Source: Hellea sp.
Lineage (GTDB): Bacteria; Pseudomonadota; Alphaproteobacteria; Caulobacterales; Maricaulaceae
Assembly (NCBI GenBank): GCA_020628425.1
Contig: JAHDEZ010000030.1
Span: 1 to 33,177, forward strand
DNA length: 33,177 nucleotides
Reading direction: 5' to 3'
In this document: in pieces, positions 6,642 to 15,700 of the stretch
How the letters are laid out: every line of letters begins with the position of its first letter
Numbering within the stretch: position 1 is the stretch's first letter
Position numbers and translations under genes: made by a program
The notes under the pieces: generated by a model
What the model was told of the DNA's origin: nothing
What the model saw: only the letters and a program-made list of their open reading frames with translations
The model's database searches: none

Positions 6642-9149
6642 ATGAGCGATACGAACGATAAAAGACCGGCACCTAGAAAGCCGCTGACACTTAAAAAGAC
6701 GGGTCCCGGTGGGACGCGCTCCTCTTCGAGTGGGCGGATGAAATCTGTTGTCGTCGAGAAGAAGAAGAAAAAACTGATTGGTGTTCCTGGTGCCAAACCG
6801 GCTCCATCCGCCCCAAAAGTGCCAAAACCCGTCCCGGAAGCCCCAATTGATGAAGTGGCGGAACAGGCTAGGAAACTTGGTTTATCTAAATCCGAATATG
6901 TCAAACGTCAGGATGCATTGAACTCAGCAGCTGCCGAACAGTCCAAACGTGAAGCCTTGCGCAAAGCGGAAGAGGATGAGCGCAAGCGTCGGATGGAAGA
7001 AGAGAAAAAGGCGTTAGAGGCCAAAAAGCGCGCCGAAGAAGAAGAAGAGATGCGTCGCCTTGCCAAAGAAGAGGAAGAGCGTCAGCGGGCTGAAGAAGAA
7101 GCCGCTCGTCGTGCACCAACGGTTGCACAGAAACTTCTGGCCGAAGATGAAGCGCCATCAGACAAAAACGCTCTTGAGCAGGCCGGTGGTCGGATCAAGA
7201 AGAAGCGGTCTGGTGGACCCAAGGCCAAAACCTCGTCGAAATCAACAGATCGTCGTCGCAAGGGTAAGCTGACGATTGTTAGCGCTCTCTCGGGGGATGA
7301 AGAGCGTCAAAGATCCTTGGCGTCATTACAACGGGCCCGAGAACGTGAAAAAGAACGTCAGCGCGGCGGCGAAAAATTAAAAGTCGCTCGCGAAGTTGTT
7401 ATCCCTGAATCAATTACCGTTGGCGATTTGGCCAACCGGATGGCAGAACGGACAGCTGATGTTGTCAAATATCTGATGAAGCAGGGCACAATGGCTACGG
7501 TAAACGATACGCTGGATGCAGATACCGCTCAGCTAGTCGCTGAAGATTTTGGTCACAACGTTAAGCGGGTAGCTGCAGCCGATGTTGAAGATGACTTCAT
7601 TGATGTCGCCCCAGAGGATGAAACAAACCTGAAGTCCCGCGCGCCAGTTGTCGCGGTGATGGGCCACGTTGACCATGGTAAGACATCTTTGTTGGATGCA
7701 TTGCGAGCTACGGATGTGGCGGGCGGCGAAGCCGGTGGCATCACGCAACATATCGGTGCCTATCAGTTAAAATTGAAATCCGGCGACGCGATAACAGTTT
7801 TGGACACGCCTGGCCACGCAGCCTTCTCGGCGATGCGCTCGAGGGGCGCTGACGCTGTTGATATTGTGGTGTTAGTTGTTGCTGCCGATGACGGCGTAAA
7901 GCCGCAAACTATCGAGTCAATTAAGCATGCGAAAGCGGCTGGAGCGCCGATTATTGTCGCCGTCAATAAGATGGACACATATGAAGCGGATGCGCGCAAG
8001 GTTGAGACTGAGCTTTTGCAGCATGAAATTATCACTGAGTCCATGTCCGGTGAAACACAATCCGTGCATGTATCGGCCCTGAAGAAAACCGGACTAGATG
8101 AACTGGCGGAAGCCATTTCCTTGCAGGCTGAGCTGATGGACCTGAAAGCGAACCCAGATCGGGATGCTGATGGTCTCGTCATCGAATCCCGAATTGAAAA
8201 GGGTCGCGGTGCTGTCGCGACGCTTTTGGTCAAACGCGGCACGCTTAAGCGCGGCGATATCGTTGTGGCCGGTAATTACTGGGGTAAAGTTAAGGCTATG
8301 ATGGATGAGCGTAATGCTCAGCTCAAATCTGCCGAACCGTCAATTCCAGTAGCTGTTATGGGCTTTGACGGCGCTCCCGCTCCGGGTGAGCCATTTGCTG
8401 TCGTCGATAGCGAAGCCAAGGCGCGCGAGATTACAGAATATCGCATCCAAAAAGCTAAAGACGATGCGTCCAGCAAGCCGTCTGCTATGGCGTCCATGGA
8501 GCAAATGATGGCTAAGCTCCAAGGTAAAGAAATCAGCGAAATGCCAGTTCTTGTCAAAGGTGACGTCCAGGGCTCTGTTGAAGCGATTAAGTCATCCGTC
8601 GAAGGTGCGGGTAATGATGAAGTCACGGCTAAGGTCATTCATGGTGGTGTCGGCGCTATCAGCGAGTCAGATGTCTTGCTGGCGAAAGCATCTTCCGCGC
8701 CGATTCTAGCTTTTAATGTTCGACCCAACCGTCAGGCTAAAGATCTGGCTGAACGTGAGGGTGTTGAAATTCGCTATTACTCGATCATTTATGCGTTGCT
8801 AGACGATGTCAAAGGCGTGCTGCAAGGCATGCTTGAACCAGAAAGACGTGAAACCTTTATCGGTTATGCTGAAATCCTTGAAGTCTTCAATATTTCTAAG
8901 GTTGGCAAAGTCGCCGGCTGTCGGATTACCGAAGGCCGAGTGGAACGCGCCTGTGGCGTGCGCTTGCTCCGCGACAATGTTGTGATCCATGAAGGCATGC
9001 TCAAGACATTGAAACGCTTCAAGGATGAAGTCGATAAGGTTCAAGCCGGTATGGAATGCGGCATGGCTTTCGAGAATTACGAAGATATTCGTAAAGCCGA
9101 TCAAATTGAGTGTTTCACTGTTGAGTATGTGGAACGTAAGCTAGACTAA
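6642..9149 (+). CDS. infB: translation initiation factor IF-2
   Basis: An 835-residue GTPase that brings fMet-tRNA to the 30S subunit and promotes subunit joining. The first 250 residues are highly charged, with a Glu/Lys/Arg-rich predicted coiled coil at about 95-165. The IF2_N domain lies at about 256-308. The G domain carries G1 GHVDHGKT (341-348), G3 DTPGH (388-392), G4 NKMD (442-445) and G5 SALKKTG. Domains II, III and IV follow; the C-terminal fMet-tRNA-binding domain ends in YVERKLD. It follows ylxR by 44 bases. In related genomes infB is normally followed by rbfA; here a 208-base gap and then a secreted-protein gene follow, so the operon probably ends here, although I see no convincing intrinsic terminator. 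Confidence 0.97.
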   Translation: MSDTNDKRPAPRKPLTLKKTGPGGTRSSSSGRMKSVVVEKKKKKLIGVPGAKPAPSAPKVPKPVPEAPIDEVAEQARKLGLSKSEYVKRQDALNSAAAEQSKREALRKAEEDERKRRMEEEKKALEAKKRAEEEEEMRRLAKEEEERQRAEEEAARRAPTVAQKLLAEDEAPSDKNALEQAGGRIKKKRSGGPKAKTSSKSTDRRRKGKLTIVSALSGDEERQRSLASLQRAREREKERQRGGEKLKVAREVVIPESITVGDLANRMAERTADVVKYLMKQGTMATVNDTLDADTAQLVAEDFGHNVKRVAAADVEDDFIDVAPEDETNLKSRAPVVAVMGHVDHGKTSLLDALRATDVAGGEAGGITQHIGAYQLKLKSGDAITVLDTPGHAAFSAMRSRGADAVDIVVLVVAADDGVKPQTIESIKHAKAAGAPIIVAVNKMDTYEADARKVETELLQHEIITESMSGETQSVHVSALKKTGLDELAEAISLQAELMDLKANPDRDADGLVIESRIEKGRGAVATLLVKRGTLKRGDIVVAGNYWGKVKAMMDERNAQLKSAEPSIPVAVMGFDGAPAPGEPFAVVDSEAKAREITEYRIQKAKDDASSKPSAMASMEQMMAKLQGKEISEMPVLVKGDVQGSVEAIKSSVEGAGNDEVTAKVIHGGVGAISESDVLLAKASSAPILAFNVRPNRQAKDLAEREGVEIRYYSIIYALLDDVKGVLQGMLEPERRETFIGYAEILEVFNISKVGKVAGCRITEGRVERACGVRLLRDNVVIHEGMLKTLKRFKDEVDKVQAGMECGMAFENYEDIRKADQIECFTVEYVERKLD

Positions 9150-9357
9150 GCCCGTTAACTTAAAATTTTCTAGTTGGTAACGCTCTTTCAATCTGTTTGA
9201 GCTATCAAACGCTTGATCGTGGGGCGATTAAAGCGACTGGAGAATCGTCAAGTGAACAATATAGCAAGACGCGTAAGCGGATTTCTTGAATATGCACGGT
9301 CAAACTCAATCTTTGGATTGTTTTGTATAAATTTATCGAGCGAGTCCTAGTCCAGCC

Positions 9358-11382
9358 ATGTTCCAGACTGCCTTGAAGTCTTTTCTAAGGGCTAGCGCAT
9401 GCTTGGCTGCTGTAGGCCTGACCCACTCCGCTTCATTGGCGGGTGAGTTTAATATGAGCTGGACAAGTCTTGACTGGCCAACCGATTCTACTGGGCCAGT
9501 TACTTTTACTATCACAGATGAATACGGATATGAAATTCAGCTGCGAATAGGGATTACCCGGATAGGTGGAACGGCTTTAACTGGATTTCCAGATGATTTG
9601 ACTGTTTCAGGTTCTAACGAATTTGGAACAATTGAAAGCCTTTGGACCGTATGGGATGCTGGTTTTGGAAATGGCAGTATTGGAGATAGTACGAATACTA
9701 TTAACATTGAAATCCTGAATGGGGGTGTCCCGTTATCGGTTGACCAGTTGGTTTTTGAAGTGTCCGACATTGATGCAGTAGATAACAATGCTACTTCAGA
9801 TCGGTGTGATTTTGTGACTCTGACAGGGAATGCCGGGTCGCCTTCTTTAAGTTATAAAGCCAATGACCTGTCCTTACGCAGCGTTCGTATCGGGCCAATA
9901 ACCGGTTCCGGAGCGACGGGCACGATAGGTTCAAATCAGGCACAGTGTATTTATAATATCGGGGCGACAACTTCACCAAGTTCAAATGGCGACGACAATG
10001 GAACGATCATTGCCGACTATCCCGCAGGAACACACTCGGTTTCAATTGCTTATGATGAGTCTATAGCCAATGTTTTAGGGCTCACTAATGTTGACCCGGC
10101 AGCACGGGGAATAGGTGTTTTTGCAGGGTCTATAGCGACGGTAAATGCCGAAATTTCCCTTGAAAAGACCTCGACATTAAGTTCTTTTGCGGCTGTTGGG
10201 GATGTTATTCCTTACACATATACGATTACTAATGATGGCCCTCTGCCAATAAACGCCTCACAGAATATAGTCATTCAGGACGACAAAATCGGTGAGTTTA
10301 CCTGTGGTAACATTTCAAGCGCAATTCCTGTTGGAGGGACTCACCAATGCACGGCGAATTACACCGTGACTGCAACCGATGTAACAGCGGGGGAAGTTAC
10401 AAATATTGCAGTCGCCGGCGTTGGCACAGGAAGCCAGTCGTTCTCGACGCGTTTGCAGTCCAATGTTGATCAGGTTACGGTCACGGCCTCGACGCCAGGC
10501 AAACTAACTTGTCCGGCTGGGATGAGTGCTATATCGGCTTCTGGAAATGCTGATGGCGTTATCGTCTCAGCGTTGAATAGCGCCCAGGCGCTGGGTACCC
10601 CTGAATTTACTGGAACTATTGCTAATGATGGAAACTCGGCCCGTTTGATAAATTCTAGTCCGACTTTGGTTTTAGATTTGTCAGATACAGTTCCGGGCAA
10701 TGCTATATTACCTTTGACGATTGCGCGAAATAATACCGGCGGCAATTATACTATTTCGACTTCATTGGATAATTTTACTTTTACGACGGTCGGAACATTC
10801 AGTGGCGGCACGCTTGACCAGTTGCAGCTATACAATGTGACCGTCCCGGGAAACGGTGCGCGATATGTTCGGTTTCAGCGCAACTCAGGATCTCTCTGGG
10901 TGGCAGGCATTGCCTATAGCGATATCTGTCAGACCTCCGCGAGTCTGACAGGGTCTAAATCTGTTAATGTCTGGGATCCGCAAGGAATTGGACTTTACGC
11001 TGTTCCGGGAAATGATGTGATTTACTCGATTACGGGCTCAAATTCAGGTGAGGGGTCTACAGATGTAGACTCGGTCGTGCTGATTGACACGATGCCAGCC
11101 GAGGTATCCTTCTTTAATGGGGATATCGATGACGGTGGACCAGAAACAGATCCGGTTACTTTCTCCCAATCGACAGGGGCTGGGCTAACGTTCTCTTATG
11201 CGACGGATGTTGGGTACTCGAACGCAACCACTCGTCCAGCGAACTTTAATGAATGCAATTATCTACCGACATCAGGTTACGATGAGACGGTGACATTTAT
11301 TTGTTTTAATCCAAAGGGCGCCCTGACGGCAGGTGATCCCGATCCTAATTTTACCGTCTCATTTCGGGCTCGGATTCGTTAA
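9358..11382 (+). CDS. secreted DUF11-repeat protein with a discoidin-like module
   Basis: A 674-residue exported protein. A Sec signal peptide spans residues 1-28 (cleavage near SLA|GEF). A beta-rich N-terminal domain (30-260) is rich in Asn, Gly, Thr and Ser. A DUF11 repeat at about 266-380 begins ISLEKTSTLSSF and contains YTYTITNDG. Residues about 385-530 have the pattern of a discoidin/galactose-binding jelly roll (TISTSLDNFTFTTVGTF, then GARYVRFQ). A last DUF11-like module at about 532-674 contains GSKSVNVWDPQG and an Asp-rich NGDIDDGGPETDP loop, ending in RARIR. That last module resembles the C-terminal module of the next gene. No ribosome-binding site is obvious. It is the first of three exported beta-sandwich genes; I infer a surface or extracellular role, with carbohydrate binding only a guess. 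Confidence 0.8.
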   Translation: MFQTALKSFLRASACLAAVGLTHSASLAGEFNMSWTSLDWPTDSTGPVTFTITDEYGYEIQLRIGITRIGGTALTGFPDDLTVSGSNEFGTIESLWTVWDAGFGNGSIGDSTNTINIEILNGGVPLSVDQLVFEVSDIDAVDNNATSDRCDFVTLTGNAGSPSLSYKANDLSLRSVRIGPITGSGATGTIGSNQAQCIYNIGATTSPSSNGDDNGTIIADYPAGTHSVSIAYDESIANVLGLTNVDPAARGIGVFAGSIATVNAEISLEKTSTLSSFAAVGDVIPYTYTITNDGPLPINASQNIVIQDDKIGEFTCGNISSAIPVGGTHQCTANYTVTATDVTAGEVTNIAVAGVGTGSQSFSTRLQSNVDQVTVTASTPGKLTCPAGMSAISASGNADGVIVSALNSAQALGTPEFTGTIANDGNSARLINSSPTLVLDLSDTVPGNAILPLTIARNNTGGNYTISTSLDNFTFTTVGTFSGGTLDQLQLYNVTVPGNGARYVRFQRNSGSLWVAGIAYSDICQTSASLTGSKSVNVWDPQGIGLYAVPGNDVIYSITGSNSGEGSTDVDSVVLIDTMPAEVSFFNGDIDDGGPETDPVTFSQSTGAGLTFSYATDVGYSNATTRPANFNECNYLPTSGYDETVTFICFNPKGALTAGDPDPNFTVSFRARIR

Positions 11383-11409
11383 ATAAGTTAACCGAAGTTA
11401 CATCCCTTT

Positions 11410-11424
11410 TTAACAAACTATTTA
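11410..11424 (+). promoter_or_regulatory. degenerate CtrA-type site
   Basis: TTAA-N7-TTTA, followed by CCAT, upstream of the second DUF11 gene. One half-site departs from the TTAA-N7-TTAA consensus. It counts only because a perfect match lies 50 bases downstream. Confidence 0.3.
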
Positions 11425-11464
11425 CCATCTAAACCGTTGTTTTATTGCGTATTTCGATAAAAAT

Positions 11465-11479
11465 TTAACGTCCGTTTAA
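11465..11479 (+). promoter_or_regulatory. perfect CtrA-type box (TTAA-N7-TTAA)
   Basis: TTAA at 11465-11468 and TTAA at 11476-11479, separated by seven bases, 96 bases before the start of the second DUF11 gene. The spacing is that of the alphaproteobacterial cell-cycle regulator CtrA. A third, N8-spaced pair (11498-11513) lies just downstream, overlapping a 6-bp hairpin ACCCTT/AAGGGT (11501-11517). The match is seen; binding is inferred. Confidence 0.5.
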
Positions 11480-11575
11480 GAGAAAAATTATGTTTCATTA
11501 ACCCTTCTCTTAAGGGTCATATTAATCATTATTCAGTAGTTTGCCCTCACCTAGAAAAACAAGGGAATGGGAATA

Positions 11576-12685
11576 ATGACGAAAACAAAAACAATAATGA
11601 AAGCATTATTCGGGGCGACGGCTCTGACAGCTTTCACCGTGGGATCGGCATCTGCTGGTGGCACTGCAGCGGGTACAAATGTTCAAAACACATTTACCCT
11701 CGATTATCAGGTCGGCGGTGTCGATCAGCCAACGATCGATAACACGGGTTCACCAACAGAATTTACAGTTGACCGCTTGATTGACCTGACGGTTGCATCC
11801 AATGGCGACACAACCGTTGCGCCAGGAGCTCTCGATCAACAATTGGTTTTCTCTGTCACTAATGATGGTAATGATACACAGGCTTATGATCTAAGTGTTG
11901 TTGACGAAACAGGTGATGAATTTAGCGCATCAGGCGTTACCGTATTCTATTATGTTGATGACGGCGATGGTGTGTTTGAGCCAGGTGGCGATGATGGCGC
12001 TCCAATTGCTTATAACGGCACAAGCACGGGTGACGTACCTCCGGATGCGACTCTTTGGGTTGTCTTAGAGGGTGATATCCCGTCCTCTGTGACTGATACT
12101 GACACAGATGATTTGTCTCTTGTAGCGGATACATTGGAGCCGAGCACATCAACTAATGCCGGCACAGCCGTCACAGGCGATAGCGATGGTAATACTCTAA
12201 CGGGTGACGCTGAGAACGTTCTGGCTGACGGTAGCGGAACATCAAACGAAGGTGCCAATCAGGGTGATCACTCTGCATCAGCCACCTATATCGTTGCATC
12301 CGCTGAGGTTTCAGGTGTGAAAAATGTTTCTGTATTCTCACAAGACGGTACAGGATGCGCCACTATTCCGGGGTCTCCGGCTTCCGGCGCTCAATACTCT
12401 GTTCCTGGGGCTTGTGTCGAATACACAATTACAGTCGAGAATACCGGTGGTACGGCTGCGAGCAGCATCGTCATCAACGATATTTTAGATGATAACCTCG
12501 AATTCGTCGCGGCGTCTGCGACCGGATTTACGGGCGGCGGATTCTCATCTCCAGCACTTCCGTCTGCGAATACGGATTGCTCCGGCGGTGTCTGCGAAGT
12601 CAATTTCGCGGGTGGTACACTGGCGGCTGGTTCAGTTGCGACACCTACAACCGGTGTTGTGACTATCCGGGCTCTGGTCAAGTAA
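11576..12685 (+). CDS. secreted acidic DUF11-type protein
   Basis: An approximately 369-residue exported protein, very rich in Asp, Thr, Gly, Ser and Val. The ATG at 11576 is preferred because AAGGGA lies 9 bases upstream; an in-frame ATG at 11567 would be too close to it. The signal peptide is residues 1-27, ending ASA|GG. The N-terminal half is a beta-sandwich that includes an Asp-rich YYVDDGDGVFEPGGDDG segment (about 125-141), resembling Ca2+-binding loops. Residues about 243-369 are a DUF11-like module with CVEYTITVENTGGTAA, two Cys pairs and a terminal TIRALVK. Its leader holds a perfect CtrA-type box. A 9-bp hairpin separates it from the large barrel protein gene, so it may be made in greater amount than that gene, as for a structural subunit. 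The function is unknown; the family call is good. Confidence 0.82.
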   Translation: MTKTKTIMKALFGATALTAFTVGSASAGGTAAGTNVQNTFTLDYQVGGVDQPTIDNTGSPTEFTVDRLIDLTVASNGDTTVAPGALDQQLVFSVTNDGNDTQAYDLSVVDETGDEFSASGVTVFYYVDDGDGVFEPGGDDGAPIAYNGTSTGDVPPDATLWVVLEGDIPSSVTDTDTDDLSLVADTLEPSTSTNAGTAVTGDSDGNTLTGDAENVLADGSGTSNEGANQGDHSASATYIVASAEVSGVKNVSVFSQDGTGCATIPGSPASGAQYSVPGACVEYTITVENTGGTAASSIVINDILDDNLEFVAASATGFTGGGFSSPALPSANTDCSGGVCEVNFAGGTLAAGSVATPTTGVVTIRALVK

Positions 12686-12701
12686 GATCTAAGCACTCCT
12701 T

Positions 12702-12723
12702 TCCTGCGGCTTCGGCCGCAGGA
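12702..12723 (+). terminator. strong UUCG hairpin between two DUF11 genes, no T-tract
   Basis: A perfect 9-bp stem, TCCTGCGGC (12702-12710) and GCCGCAGGA (12715-12723), closed by a TTCG tetraloop. No run of T follows, so it is a weak candidate for intrinsic termination. It could protect the 3' end of the upstream mRNA or give partial read-through into the 1707-residue gene. Confidence 0.5.
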
Positions 12724-12781
12724 CATTCCATTGATTGGGGCAATGGGCACATGGGTACCGCCATCAAGAGCGGACAGGTGA

Positions 12782-15700
12782 ATGGGTAGAAGTCAAAAAC
12801 ATATAACCGCTTTCGCGGCGTTGACGACGGGTGTTCTGGTATTGAACGGTGGGGTCGTGGCTCATGCTGATAATTTCGGCACGGTCGTTCCCAATATCGC
12901 TGAAATCAGTTACACGGTTGGAACCGAACAGCACACTGTTGTGACCAATGAGGTCGTGTTTACAGTTCAAGCGCCGGTGGATAACAATCCGACTATCGAA
13001 TTTTTTCGTTACGCGCCTAATGCATCTGCTCCTCTACAGGCTTTTCTAAACGGGTCTGAATACGCCCCGTCTGGTGACCTCAACGGACCGTTTACGGATA
13101 CGGGTGAACCTCTGAATACGGGTACTTTGCTGGATCTATCTGGGCCAGTCCCTGTCATCCCAACTAATTCATATCTATCCGGCGAGCTGATGTTCGTTCG
13201 GGTTACAGACTCTGGTGCTAATCAAAACTCGGCTGAGATTGATACATTGGTCATCACGGTTGAAGCCGAAAACGGTGATATTATTGTTCTACGGCTTTAT
13301 GAGTCAGGACCGGACACCGGAGAATTTTGGGCTTACATGCAGTCCAGCAATACGGCCACGGCGCAGCATGACGCTGTCATTACGGCCGCAAATAATGATG
13401 AACTAACGGCGACATATGAACAGGTGTTTGCCGAGCCGGGTTCAGTCGGGGGCAGTTCCAAAACGCGTGTTGTTGTCGACGTTGCCTCTGTTAATCCCCA
13501 AAATACGGTTTTTGACTCTGTAAGCGGTGCGCCGATTAACGGGGCCACCATCACCTTGTTTCAGTCCGATGGCAGCGACGCGAACGTGTTTGGCGTGGAC
13601 GGCTTCTCAGAATTCCCATCGACGGTCGTCAGTGGTGAAACAATTACGGATAGCTCTGGGCTCAATTATGTCCAGGGCGATGGCGGCTTTACGTTTCCGA
13701 CTGTTGAGGGTGGCGATTATATTATCGAGGTCATCCCTCCAGAGGGCTATAATTTTGCTTCGCTCCTACCGCCTGATGTTATCGACCAAAATACAGGTGC
13801 CGGATATTTCCTAGTGGATGGGTCGTTTGGTCTTCCCTTTACTTTGACTGACACAGGTTTGGTTCGTTTCGATATCCCGCTGGACCCAGTTTCCGATCTG
13901 GTAATTTCTAAAACTGCTGACCGTTCCTATGGGGATATTGGCGATTATATCAACTATACTGTTACCGTGCAAAACGCCGGTCAGGCCATGGTGCCGATCG
14001 AAGTGCATGACACGCTACCACTTGGGTTCCGTTATATTGAGGGTACGTCACAGCGCGATGAACTGTCGATTACTGACCCAGATATTTCAGATGATGCCTC
14101 ACTGCTAACTTATCCAATGGGTCTGGTGGCGCCTGGTGAGACGATTACGCTGAGTTATGCATTGCAAATTGGGCCCGGTGCCCATCTTGGAGATGCGGTC
14201 AACGCCGCCGTCATTCGAGATGGTAATGGCAATGCCTTATCGAATGTGGCAAGGGCATCAATCCAGCTTCGCGAAGATTTATTGCGCTCAACCAGTACAA
14301 TCATTGGTCGTGTTACCGAGAATAGTTGTGAGGAAGACAAAGACTGGGCCCGCGATATTCATAGAGGTGACGGCGTCGAAGGCGTGCGTCTCTATATGGA
14401 AACCGGCGCTTATGCGGTCAGCGACCCCGATGGCTTGTTCCATTTCGAAGGCGTTGTGGAAGGCACTCATGTGGTTCAGGTCGACGAAGAGACTTTGCCG
14501 CAAGGTTATGAGATCATGGTTTGTGAGGCTAACTCACGTTATGCGGGTAAAGGTCATTCTAAATTCGTGGATGTCCAGGGCGGTGGCCTGTGGCGTGCCA
14601 ATTTCTACCTAAAACAAACAGGTGAAATCACCCAAGAAGCGGCGATTGATGTCTTTAACGATACAAAAGAATACAAGAATTTTGATCAGGATTGGTTGAA
14701 TACACAAGATGACAGTGTTGCCTGGGTTTATCCCGAGACAACGCGTACCCCGTCAAAGCCTTCGGTTAATATTGGTATTAAACACCCAATTAATGGCAGG
14801 GTTGAATTAGTACTCAACGGGAAGACTGTACCAGCTGTTAACCTGGCAGGCCGGGACAGTAATGCCGATCAAACAGTGATGATTTCTCGCTGGCGTGGTG
14901 TCGATATTCTTGATGGCCAGAACCATTTTAAGGCGACGGTCAAAGACGTCAATGGAAACGTTCTTGACGTGCTGGAAAATGATATTTGGTTCGTTCGCAA
15001 TATCGCGCGTGCACACGCCGTACCAGACAGGTCTGTTCTGGTCGCAGATGGTCGAACGGCTCCGGAACTAGCTATTCGCCTCGAAGATGAAAGCGGACGC
15101 CCAGTCCACTCAGGTCGGATTGCCACAATAGATGTTGAGCAGCCTTATCGTCTTTATGACGAAACAGGTGAAAAGCGCTTGCAGGAACAGTCATTGGATC
15201 TGGTTGCGCCATTGTCGGCCCGTCAGGAGTTATCCGTAGGCCCGGACGGTTTGGCAATGGTCAAACTTGAGCCTACGCTAAAGACTGGTAAAGTTACTGT
15301 TATTGTTACGCTGGATAATGGCCGAAAGGTACCGCTTTATCTCTATCTCGAGCCCGAAAAGAGAGACTGGATTATTGTCGGTTTGGCCGAAGGTACAGCC
15401 GGCTATCAAACCATCAAAGACAATTCTATCAGCCTGACTGACTCTGACTCAGATACGTTTGATGACGGGCGCGTCGCCTTTTTTGCAAAGGGTCTGATTA
15501 AAGGCAATTGGTTGATGACGCTGGCCGTGGACACAGACAAACGTCGCGGAGGGCGCGATACTGATTTTGCGTCAGAAATTGATCCAGACGCATATTATAC
15601 TCTTTACGGCGATAGGTCGTACCAGGAGCTGGAGGCACAAAGTCGGTCGCCTCTATATCTGAAACTCGAAAAGCGGACGGGCTATGCCTTGTTCGGTGAC

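Noticed and set aside
6960-7110. GAAGAAGAAG-rich stretch resembling a tandem repeat
   Set aside because: It encodes the charged coiled-coil region of IF-2, and its units are irregular.
7763-8242. Ser/Thr/Ala-rich open frame antisense to infB (159 codons)
   Set aside because: It lies opposite the IF-2 G domain and its composition follows from the sense codons.
9150-9357. Search for a terminator or mobile-element end between infB and the first DUF11 gene
   Set aside because: Only short competing 5-bp hairpins (about 9197-9217) and a TATAAA (9326-9331) without a -35 were found; nothing supports a firm call.
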